In this document: positions 1-6,470 of the stretch, one piece after another
Numbering within the stretch: the first letter of the stretch is position 1
Layout: every line of letters starts with the position of its first letter
Assembly: GCA_902791085.1 (NCBI GenBank)
Contig: CADAUN010000027.1
Location: 1 to 11,131 of the forward strand
Origin: an uncultured Erysipelotrichaceae bacterium
Lineage (GTDB): Bacteria; Bacillota_I; Bacilli_A; RFN20; CAG-826
Length of the DNA stretch: 11,131 bases
Direction: 5' to 3'
Program-made: the position numbers and the translations under genes
Notes under the pieces: generated by a model
The model's input: only the letters and a program-made list of their open reading frames with translations
What the model was told of the DNA's origin: nothing
The model's database searches: none

Positions 1-207
1 CCAGAAACGAATTGACTGCCGTGCTCTTTGAGGATGTGCTTGAGACCTGCGGCATTTGTCGTGGTGACATATCCTTTTTCCAACCAGATTATTTTGCCCT
101 TGTCGGTCTTCATGATTCCGATGACATCATTAGGTGAAATCTTGTCTCCGCTGGATTGGACCTCTCCTATGAGCTTTCGTCCTTTTTCTTTTTTTTTTTT
201 TTACCAT
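1..207 (-). CDS. Partial phage-type barnase/colicin-fold (PBECR-like) nuclease, apparent frameshift at a poly-A tract
   Basis: An open frame runs on the minus strand from about 200 to the window edge without a stop, so the gene continues beyond base 1. Its translation contains the segments KGKIIWLEKG and GLKHILKEHG. This W-x-G then GLxHIxxxHG pattern is typical of the barnase/EndoU/colicin E5-D/RelE-fold nuclease domains attached to phage head proteins (PBECR families). I recall the pattern only from memory, so the family is tentative. The natural start is ATG at 207-205, 12 bp after the stop of the DUF4417 gene, with only a weak GAAGAG-like ribosome site. From that ATG the frame is GTA followed by 13 A, then G, which puts it one base out of register with the conserved frame; 12 A would restore it. 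The ATG frame itself ends after 24 codons. The shift could be a sequencing error in the homopolymer, a real mutation, or polymerase slippage. Reading as one operon with the DUF4417 gene is likely. Confidence 0.5.
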
Positions 208-219
208 CCGCTCTTCGCT

Positions 220-930
220 TTACTCATCGTTGCGCCCCTTCCATCTTCTCGACGTGCTCGCCTCATAGGTGATTATTTCGATCCCCAAAGCCTTGGCTTC
301 CTCGAAGCATGCGTAATTTGAGGACCCATAGACCAGAATGATTTTGGGGGAGAGCCGCCGCACCATCTCCTTAAGCCATTCCTCGAATCCCGGCCTGTTC
401 TCAAGAAGTTTAAGCCCGCTGCCTACGGTCCCGATTGCGACGATAGAGTGTGTTTCAATGCCGTTGAAACAGTAAGCGAAATCGTTTTTTCCTCTTCCAC
501 GAACGTTATTGATAACCTCAAGGCCGGAGACGGCCGCATGATAGCCAAAAGCCCTCATACGGTAAGTGTTCCAAATCTTCAACGGAAATGGGAAATCATC
601 GTAGGTTGAGAAATCGGGTGTGATGATTCCCTTGAAATGGCTTAGGATTCGCATCGCCCTTTTCGGGGAGAACCATATTCCTCGGAAGGTGTCGAATTTA
701 TAGTCGTCGCTATAGAAGCACACGAAGGAATTGTCTTTGAATCCGATGTCGCCGGATTTCATTCTTCTATGGAAGATAGCCTTTGCTTCATCCCAGGTTA
801 ACATTTTCGATGGTGGATTTTTTGCTGTTGTGGGGCAGAACGGGATATCGAATTCGCACATGATTGCTCCTTCAACGAGTTCTGGGTGCCACCAAATGCT
901 TCGAAGTCCTTTTCTGATGCTGGGTTTCAT
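220..930 (-). CDS. DUF4417 family protein
   Basis: A 236-residue protein of unknown function that matches the DUF4417 family pattern. It has the core WNTYRMRAFGYHAAVSGLEVI (residues 120-140), then a CFNGI segment (154-158), then VAIGTVGSG (164-172), then a C-terminal RLSPKIILVYG segment (192-202). DUF4417 proteins are common in phages, plasmids and integrative elements of Gram-positive bacteria and have no established activity. The frame is open for another 36 codons upstream, but the start at 930 is preferred: it has an AAAGGAGG ribosome site (complement of 939-946) 8 bp upstream, and the upstream residues do not look like the family. The gene is transcribed away from the TIR/macro operon and is followed after 12 bp by the PBECR-like nuclease gene, which suggests a small phage- or plasmid-derived operon. 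No signal peptide or membrane segment is visible. Confidence 0.8.
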   Translation of the reverse strand: MKPSIRKGLRSIWWHPELVEGAIMCEFDIPFCPTTAKNPPSKMLTWDEAKAIFHRRMKSGDIGFKDNSFVCFYSDDYKFDTFRGIWFSPKRAMRILSHFKGIITPDFSTYDDFPFPLKIWNTYRMRAFGYHAAVSGLEVINNVRGRGKNDFAYCFNGIETHSIVAIGTVGSGLKLLENRPGFEEWLKEMVRRLSPKIILVYGSSNYACFEEAKALGIEIITYEASTSRRWKGRNDE

Positions 931-938
931 ATCTCGAT

Positions 939-946
939 CCTCCTTT
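939..946 (-). promoter_or_regulatory. Ribosome binding site deciding the DUF4417 start
   Basis: The minus strand reads AAAGGAGG 8 bp before ATG at 930, a near-perfect anti-16S match. It rules against the longer reading that starts at 1038. Confidence 0.85.
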
Positions 947-1070
947 CTTTTGCCTGCGAATGATGGATGGCCGCCATTTTCGGTGGTAAAATTTGAATAG
1001 AATCCATCGATCGCTTTTTCTCGGATCGCCATCATCATATTTGGCTTTAGAAAACAACCGGGAAAAAGCG

Positions 1071-1110
1071 GCCTTGTGATGTCTTGCGATACCTTGTGAC
1101 GTCTTGGGAT
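1071..1110 (+). repeat. Four tandem 10-bp direct repeats, likely operator of the TIR/macro operon
   Basis: Four consecutive 10-mers read gccttgtgat, gtcttgcgat, accttgtgac and gtcttgggat, with the consensus RYCTTGnGAY. Viewed as 20-mers, the two copies match at 17 of 20 positions. The period equals about one helical turn, so a protein binding each unit would line up on one face of the DNA. The array ends 23 bp before the start codon at 1134 and lies in the divergent gap between the DUF4417 gene and the macro-domain gene. A regulator site is therefore the simplest reading. I see no convincing -10/-35 pair that fits it. A role in both directions is possible. The repeat is directly visible; the function is inferred. 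Confidence 0.6.
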
Positions 1111-1133
1111 CGTCTAATTTCGAGGGAGGGCGC

Positions 1134-2192
1134 ATGGTCCGTTACAATTTAGCCAGTTTTATAAAGGCAATCTCCCCGTTTATGGGCGATGATCTGTCGG
1201 ATGCGGATGTTTTGAACGAACTTTTTGCCCCTTTGGTCGAAGCCTATGGAATAAAGAATAGGTATGGGGATGTTTATCTTTTCGATTACGCCGCCACAAG
1301 TCGGATCATGACTGGGAAGGACGATGTCCCTGGCAAAATAAGGGAAGTCCTTGACCGCCCCGACTGCGAATCGGTAATTACAAAATGGGCCGAGCGCCGT
1401 TTCTCCAAATTGAGCGATGGTGCAAAGGCTAAAATGGTGAAATCTATATCCGCACTTTTCGTGGAAGAAGACTCGTCGCTAAGACAAGCAAGGGATTGTT
1501 TAGAAAACTCTGCTTATAATATCACTCGGTTTCTTTCCACTGCATTAATTGCCGCACTAATTGCAGATAACAGGACGGGGTACAATCGCCGTCTACTATG
1601 GGCGACCCAAAAAGGATCTTTGTCAGTTATCGAGGCGGACCTGCTATCGTTGGCATTTAACAAGAAGCATGCGAAATCCCCGAAAATTGTGGTGATTCCG
1701 GTTAATACCGATTATACGATGGCAGTGGATGATGCTGATGCCTTTAAGCCTAGGGTCTCACCAACGACGTTGCATGGCAAATTTCTCTGTCGGGCCTTTG
1801 GACAAGGTGTGAATTTAGATGACATTGAAGCAGCTGTAAAAAATTCTCTCAATCAGCAAGGCCTTGATCTAAACAAACCCCTTCCCATAGGAACGGTTGC
1901 GACGTTTAAATATAGCCAGACTGTATTTTACCTTTTGGCCATTTCCGTTTTTGATGAAAATAACAACGCCCACGCCTCAGAATCAGATATCGCCAAGGCC
2001 GCTGATCGTCTTGTGTCTTATTATGCTATCAACGGGCAGGGACTTCCCATTTACGTCCCGCTCATCGGAACTGGCCTTTCCAGGGCGAACCTATCGAAGG
2101 ATGGATCTTTGAAGATCCTCGAGGGCGCATTCGGCAATGATAAAAACACTATTTTCGGCGATGCCTACATCGTTGCGTATAACAAACAGTAA
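1134..2192 (+). CDS. Macro-domain effector/sensor protein of a type II Thoeris-like system, with an unassigned N-terminal domain
   Basis: A 352-residue protein. Residues 183-352 look like a macro domain of the DUF6430/Thoeris type. IVVIPVNTDYT (185-195) corresponds to the first ADP-ribose-binding strand and loop, VDD and SPTTLHGKF follow, and PLIGTGLSRA (309-318) is the glycine-rich phosphate loop. Known type II Thoeris ThsA proteins carry transmembrane helices in front of such a domain and are triggered by a TIR-made ADP-ribose conjugate. Here residues 1-182 are instead charged and mostly helical. They include FDYAATSRIMTGKDDVPGKIR and no clear pair of membrane helices; the only hydrophobic stretch is a short ITRFLSTALIAALIA. 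The output activity is therefore unknown. ATG 1134 is chosen over the TTG at 1104 because a GGGAGG site sits just before it. The TIR-like gene follows after 14 bp, so the two are one operon. The function is inferred from domain content and neighbour. Confidence 0.72.
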   Translation: MVRYNLASFIKAISPFMGDDLSDADVLNELFAPLVEAYGIKNRYGDVYLFDYAATSRIMTGKDDVPGKIREVLDRPDCESVITKWAERRFSKLSDGAKAKMVKSISALFVEEDSSLRQARDCLENSAYNITRFLSTALIAALIADNRTGYNRRLLWATQKGSLSVIEADLLSLAFNKKHAKSPKIVVIPVNTDYTMAVDDADAFKPRVSPTTLHGKFLCRAFGQGVNLDDIEAAVKNSLNQQGLDLNKPLPIGTVATFKYSQTVFYLLAISVFDENNNAHASESDIAKAADRLVSYYAINGQGLPIYVPLIGTGLSRANLSKDGSLKILEGAFGNDKNTIFGDAYIVAYNKQ

Positions 2193-2206
2193 AAAGGAGT
2201 GCAAGC

Positions 2207-2761
2207 ATGCTCTATAGAACGAAAACATATCTTGCCGGAGATTGGGACGGCGACAGAGATGCCATTGAGCAAATTAAAAAATGGAACGACAGCAACTACT
2301 GGTCGCTTCATTTCGTAGACGTACACGAGGTGACCCAATCCTCGGACGACAGCCTTTACTGCAGCATAAAGAAATCTTTAAGCCAAAGGATGGACATGTG
2401 CAAGACGTTTGTGCTTGTGGTCGGAAAGAACACCGCAATCGTAACAAAAGGCGCGTGCTTTAATTGCGGGAATTACGTGAAGGAAGACTCGATGTCCTTT
2501 TATGGATATTATTCTTCGATGTACATGCAAAGAACGGCTCATTGCTCATCCGGCGGTAGCATTAGCAACAAAAGTTATATTGAGTTCGAATGTGATAAGG
2601 CCGTGAGGAATGGGCTGAGAATCGTTGTCCTTTACAATTCAATATACAAATATCCCGAGAGGTGTCCGGAGGTTGTTCGTAACATCGGGACTCATGTTTC
2701 GATGAAAAAAGCAAATGGGGATTGGGATTACTACGCCGTTAAAGACGCCATCATGGGCTGA
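2207..2761 (+). CDS. thsB: TIR-like (DUF1863/ThsB-type) protein, Thoeris signal-producing component
   Basis: A 184-residue protein of the TIR-like ThsB type. It opens with a KTYLAGDWDGDRDA strand/loop (6-19), followed by FVDVHE. SIKKSLSQRMDMCKTFVLVVG precedes the central strand, and SYIEFECDKAV (123-133) holds the likely catalytic glutamate (E126 or E128). The C-terminal IVVLYN strand comes next. In Thoeris systems such proteins sense infection and consume NAD+ to make a cyclic or conjugated ADP-ribose messenger for the partner protein. An insert carries C84-x2-C87 and, further on, an HC pair, which might bind a metal. The start is set by an AAAGGAG site at 2193-2199. The gene lies 14 bp after the macro-domain gene and is followed by a terminator about 70 bp downstream. 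Calling it type II rests on the macro partner. I could not search databases, so the exact subfamily is from memory. Confidence 0.75.
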   Translation: MLYRTKTYLAGDWDGDRDAIEQIKKWNDSNYWSLHFVDVHEVTQSSDDSLYCSIKKSLSQRMDMCKTFVLVVGKNTAIVTKGACFNCGNYVKEDSMSFYGYYSSMYMQRTAHCSSGGSISNKSYIEFECDKAVRNGLRIVVLYNSIYKYPERCPEVVRNIGTHVSMKKANGDWDYYAVKDAIMG

Positions 2762-2829
2762 TATTACAATCTTTATTAATCCATATTAAAAATGTGCCCC
2801 CTTGCCCGCATCGTGCTCCATATGTGTAA

Positions 2830-2865
2830 AAAGTGTCGATACCATCGGCACTTTCTTTGATTTTT
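2830..2865 (+). terminator. Rho-independent terminator of the TIR/macro operon
   Basis: An 11-bp stem (2830-2840 with 2844-2854, including one U-G pair) closes a 3-base ACC loop. It is followed by a broken T-tract reading ctttgattttt. It lies about 70 bp after the TIR-like stop codon and separates the two defence operons. Confidence 0.75.
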
Positions 2866-3056
2866 GAAGAATTTGTCTCACGATATTACCACGATTTTCG
2901 AGGCATTTTGATTGGCGCACGATTGAAAACGCGTATTTTTCATTGACGGTTTTCGGTGGTGGCTGAGGCGGTGCACGATGTCGACATTTTCGTGTTTTGT
3001 ATCTTTCGATTTCGATGGCGGGCGGATAGAATAAAAGCACACAAAGGAGATCTCGC
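2866..3056 (+). promoter_or_regulatory. Repeat-bearing leader upstream of the helicase-nuclease operon
   Basis: No gene is supported here. The hexamer CACGAT occurs at 2879, 2890, 2918 and 2974, with start-to-start spacings of 11, 28 and 56. Related ACGGTTTTCGG / ACGATTTTCG elements lie at 2946 and 2891. A possible weak -10 (TAGAAT, about 3027-3032) lies just upstream of the strong AAAGGAG ribosome site at 3043-3049. The region probably carries the promoter and perhaps regulator sites for the helicase gene, but none can be fixed from sequence alone. Confidence 0.35.
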
Positions 3057-6000
3057 ATGAGTCATGCATTAGAGAACCTTGTCAGAACTATTTTGGCCCA
3101 CGAGAATGGCATCTTATTTCTCGAATGGCCTACCGGTTCGGGCAAGACCACAAACATCACAGAGGCATTGGCCTCAATCATCAAAGGGGAGAAGAAGATC
3201 CCGTATATCTTCTTTTTGACACCCGAGAATAAGAATGTCGATAGCCCGTTCAAAGAGCTGAGAGCGCTGTTCGGAGAAGAAGAGCAAGCGCTTTTCGACA
3301 AATATTGCTTAAGGCTGAAAGCGAACAGCGACCAGGTTATAGACACATTCCTGTCGGTACTCCCTTCCATGCCGGAGCAGATTAGCAAAACCCAACCCGC
3401 CAGAAAGCTTCGAGAGGCGATTGAATCCATTGAGGAAATGAGAAGCAAGAAATCCAAATTTCTGAATACCGACTCCATCATCCAACAGCAAAGAGAAGCG
3501 ATCGCAGAAAAACTCGAACCGGACTTTAGACGAGAATTGCACGCCTTCTTGGAGAAAGTTTACCCAAACGAAAAACGGCGTAAGGAAATTGCCCTAGACG
3601 AATACCCTTGGATCAAAGAAATCTATCCGAGCTCTCTTGTGTACGAGAAGAGGGTGATTTTCCTGTCTGTTAAGAAATTTTTACTGCCCATCGACCCAAT
3701 CATCGCACCTGCGTTCCTTTTCGAGGAGGCTTCGTTCGTTAAGGGGGCAAGGGTGCTGTTCGATGAGATTGACTCGGCGTGCAGGACGGTAAGAATGCAC
3801 CAAATCGACCAGGCAAAGGAAGCCCAAGTCGACCTGATAGATTTCTTCACCAGGCTGCACGGCATGCGCGAGATCGCCGATTTTCCTTCCGAACTCTTGG
3901 AAGACGCCCAGAACGCTTCCCCGAAAGCCGCTACTCAACAACAATCTTTTGAGCAGATCAAGCAACGCGCCGACCTGATTTACGATACCTATCATCTGAA
4001 ATGGAATTTTCGCATCGACGATGAAGGGATTGCCAAGTCTTTCCTCTATTCGAATGAGGAGACGCATATCGTTTACGATGGCCAAGCCGTTGCTGACGTC
4101 GCCATTAAGCCGGTGAAGAAAGAGACGCTGAACCGACTCGTGGCCTCGGAAGAGCCTTTGCAAGATAGACGAAAGGGCGTCAAGTGGATGCTCGGAGATA
4201 TGTATGGCGCGCTGAAGTACATAGCGAAAATCGTGGCCAGCATCTCGCTCAAGTACATGAACCTTTACAACGGTAAGAATAAAGGCAAAAAAGAGATGCT
4301 GACCATCGACCAATCTATCAATGCGGTCGTTAGCAATTTCCATTTGGACGAAAAGGGTTCTGCCGTTCTCCAAAAGATGGCCATGAGTGCCGCCGGATTC
4401 AGGAAGAGAAAGAGCAGGGTAAACCTTTTCTCCCATGATTTTTACATGGAAGGCTACAGGTTTTACAACTTCGTAAACGATCAAAACGACACGACCAGAA
4501 CTGCGATTAACATGATCGCCATGGACGAAACTCCCGAGAAGTTCCTTTTGTCCATTTGTTCGAAGTTCTTCGTGGTCGGAATCTCGGCAACCGCCACCAA
4601 TCCGAGCCGAATCACCAACTTCAACCACGAGTATATAAAAAGGTACCTTGGGGATTCTGTTTACACCCTTTCCCAGGAAGACGTGGACGAATTCCTCAAA
4701 TACCACCGCCAAAAGCAGTTGAAGAAGCCGAAGCCTCGAATCGTCGTGATGAGGCCAAAAGAAGAAACGGAGAGCCTCGTTGGCGATCTGTTCAAGGAAA
4801 AAGCGAATATCAGGTACTTTACCGATGATTTAGAAAAGCGTTTCTCAAAATACGTGAAAAGCGACTTCGACCGTCGCCGCTTTTCGATGATGTCCTCTGC
4901 CATCAAGGACTTCCTCGAAGACCCCACGAAAAAAGTCATCCTGGTCATGATAGGTAGGGCAATCCGCGAGGACGACGGAACTATATATAGCCTCCCGTTT
5001 TGGTCGAAGCTATGCGAGTCGATTGCGTTGGAAATTGGAATCAGCGCTCCCGATGTAAGATCGCTCGTCGGAAAGACCTTCCTCGAGGAGAAGAGCAAAT
5101 ACCAATCCAAAGCCAGGGAAAAAGGGAAAATCGTCTTGTTCAGCACTTACCCGAGCGTGGCAACCGGACAGAACCTCTTCTATCTCGACGAATTCGACAT
5201 CAAGCGCGATATCAGCTGCATCTTCGTCGAAAAACCCATGAGCATTGTCCCCAACATCAAGAGCAAGAACGTTTTTGTAACGCTCGAATCCTTGATGGAG
5301 TTTTTCTCCGTGGTCGAAATATTGAACAAAAATTACGAGATTACCGACGCATCCGCCACATCCAACATCAAAGCTGGCTTCATAAAGTTCAAAATGCCTT
5401 TTGTCGACACCAAGACAAAAGGGAAAAAGTTAACGGAAACCGATTCCGTGAATTATTCGATGGTACAAATCCTCGAGCAGTCCATCGGAAGACTTAACAG
5501 AACCGAGGACGATAGCAAAAAAACGTTGTATGTCGATCCAGAAATTATCGATGCGGTCGATTTCTCATGCATCGCAAAGAAAGAACTGAACATAGAGCTA
5601 CGGGCACTTATGGAAGTCGCGACAAGCCGTCGGCTCGCCGAAAGAACCGAGGAAGCCCGCTCCCTAAGGCTTTCAAAAATCTGCGATAGCTGCAGAGCCA
5701 AAATAGAGAGACAGCTGCACACATATGACCAAAGCTGGACCAGGGAAGAGATGGATGTCTGGTCCGCTATGCGAGAAGAGCTGTTAAGGCATCCGACCTA
5801 TCCCACGTTGGAGTCTGCAAGCTTCCTTATGCAGCCGATGATGATTCCGTCACCCAACGAGAAGCCGATTTCCTCTTATTCCTACAAGATTTCCGAGAAG
5901 GAACCGAATTACGTGTTCTCGGCAGACGCCGTTGCGCACAAACTGCGCGTCTCATCGGAGGAATGCTTCCTCAGCAAGCTAATGGCGATAGAGCCACTTC

Positions 6001-6470
6001 GGGCCGAGTTCGAGAGCAATGGGTACGCGACCTCTTTCAAGCCTGGCTTGGCGATCGTGAACCCCGTTGCCTACACCAATATCTACAAAGGGGCGATTGG
6101 GGAAGTAGTCATCAAGTATCTTCTTGCCTTTTACAAAATCATCCTAAAGCCGATTGATGACCCTAAAAAATTCGAGTTGTTCGATTTTGAAATCGAGGGG
6201 AATCCCGATGTCTACATTGACTGCAAACATTGGCTTTTCTTCGATCCGGATTCAAAGGAACAAATCGCAAAAATCCACGAAAAAGCCGCGCTTTTAGGGG
6301 CGAAGAGGGCAGTTATCGTCAACCTGATCAGACCCCAGGGCGCCACGGACTTTGATGACGGCATCATCTTCTTCTCGAAGGGGCTGTTGGAAGATACGCC
6401 TCGTGGCCTAGAGGTCAACCGCGAAGCGATAATGGCCTTGAGGGCAGCCATCCAGGAGGCGGCAAAATGA
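3057..6470 (+). CDS. ddmD: SF2 helicase with C-terminal PD-(D/E)xK nuclease, DdmD-like
   Basis: A 1137-residue cytoplasmic enzyme that should translocate on and cut invading DNA. The N-terminal part is an SF2 helicase. Walker A is EWPTGSGKTT (23-32), motif Ia is FFLTPENKN, and Walker B is VLFDEID with D236-E237-I238-D239. Motif III is SAT (510-512), motif V is STYPSVATGQNL (696-707), and motif VI is QSIGRLNRT (808-816). The C-terminal part (about 1005-1137) has a PD-(D/E)xK nuclease pattern: GAIGE with E1016, FELFDFE with D1043, and PDVYIDCKHW with D1055 and K1057. Length and domain order match DdmD (about 1190 residues in Vibrio cholerae), and the overlapping next gene looks Argonaute-like, as DdmE is. 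The start is supported by AAAGGAG 7 bp upstream. The helicase and nuclease assignments are firm; the DdmD label depends on the neighbour. Alternatives are other defence helicase-nucleases with a private partner. Confidence 0.8.
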   Translation: MSHALENLVRTILAHENGILFLEWPTGSGKTTNITEALASIIKGEKKIPYIFFLTPENKNVDSPFKELRALFGEEEQALFDKYCLRLKANSDQVIDTFLSVLPSMPEQISKTQPARKLREAIESIEEMRSKKSKFLNTDSIIQQQREAIAEKLEPDFRRELHAFLEKVYPNEKRRKEIALDEYPWIKEIYPSSLVYEKRVIFLSVKKFLLPIDPIIAPAFLFEEASFVKGARVLFDEIDSACRTVRMHQIDQAKEAQVDLIDFFTRLHGMREIADFPSELLEDAQNASPKAATQQQSFEQIKQRADLIYDTYHLKWNFRIDDEGIAKSFLYSNEETHIVYDGQAVADVAIKPVKKETLNRLVASEEPLQDRRKGVKWMLGDMYGALKYIAKIVASISLKYMNLYNGKNKGKKEMLTIDQSINAVVSNFHLDEKGSAVLQKMAMSAAGFRKRKSRVNLFSHDFYMEGYRFYNFVNDQNDTTRTAINMIAMDETPEKFLLSICSKFFVVGISATATNPSRITNFNHEYIKRYLGDSVYTLSQEDVDEFLKYHRQKQLKKPKPRIVVMRPKEETESLVGDLFKEKANIRYFTDDLEKRFSKYVKSDFDRRRFSMMSSAIKDFLEDPTKKVILVMIGRAIREDDGTIYSLPFWSKLCESIALEIGISAPDVRSLVGKTFLEEKSKYQSKAREKGKIVLFSTYPSVATGQNLFYLDEFDIKRDISCIFVEKPMSIVPNIKSKNVFVTLESLMEFFSVVEILNKNYEITDASATSNIKAGFIKFKMPFVDTKTKGKKLTETDSVNYSMVQILEQSIGRLNRTEDDSKKTLYVDPEIIDAVDFSCIAKKELNIELRALMEVATSRRLAERTEEARSLRLSKICDSCRAKIERQLHTYDQSWTREEMDVWSAMREELLRHPTYPTLESASFLMQPMMIPSPNEKPISSYSYKISEKEPNYVFSADAVAHKLRVSSEECFLSKLMAIEPLRAEFESNGYATSFKPGLAIVNPVAYTNIYKGAIGEVVIKYLLAFYKIILKPIDDPKKFELFDFEIEGNPDVYIDCKHWLFFDPDSKEQIAKIHEKAALLGAKRAVIVNLIRPQGATDFDDGIIFFSKGLLEDTPRGLEVNREAIMALRAAIQEAAK
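6454..6459 (+). promoter_or_regulatory. Ribosome binding site inside the helicase gene for the next gene
   Basis: AGGAGG lies 7 bp before ATG 6467, within the last codons of the helicase gene. With the ATGA stop/start overlap it indicates translational coupling of the two proteins. Confidence 0.8.

Noticed and set aside
28..321. A 97-codon plus-strand open frame at the left edge
   Set aside because: It is antisense to the nuclease-like and DUF4417 frames and passes through the homopolymer; its translation has no family features.
1071..1110. The four 10-bp repeats as a CRISPR array
   Set aside because: The units are contiguous with no spacers and far shorter than CRISPR repeats; no cas genes are present.
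1113..1118. TCTAAT as a -10 box for the macro-domain gene
   Set aside because: A 5/6 match, but it has no -35 at a suitable distance and would place the transcript start on the ribosome binding site.
2786..3069. Open frames of 90 and 63 codons on the minus strand between the two defence operons
   Set aside because: They run through the hairpin terminator and the leader repeats, lack ribosome sites, and their translations look like low-complexity antisense.
3681..4712. A 343-codon open frame on the minus strand inside the helicase gene
   Set aside because: It is antisense to a helicase with intact motifs; its length is explained by codon bias of the real gene, and there is no ribosome site or family resemblance.
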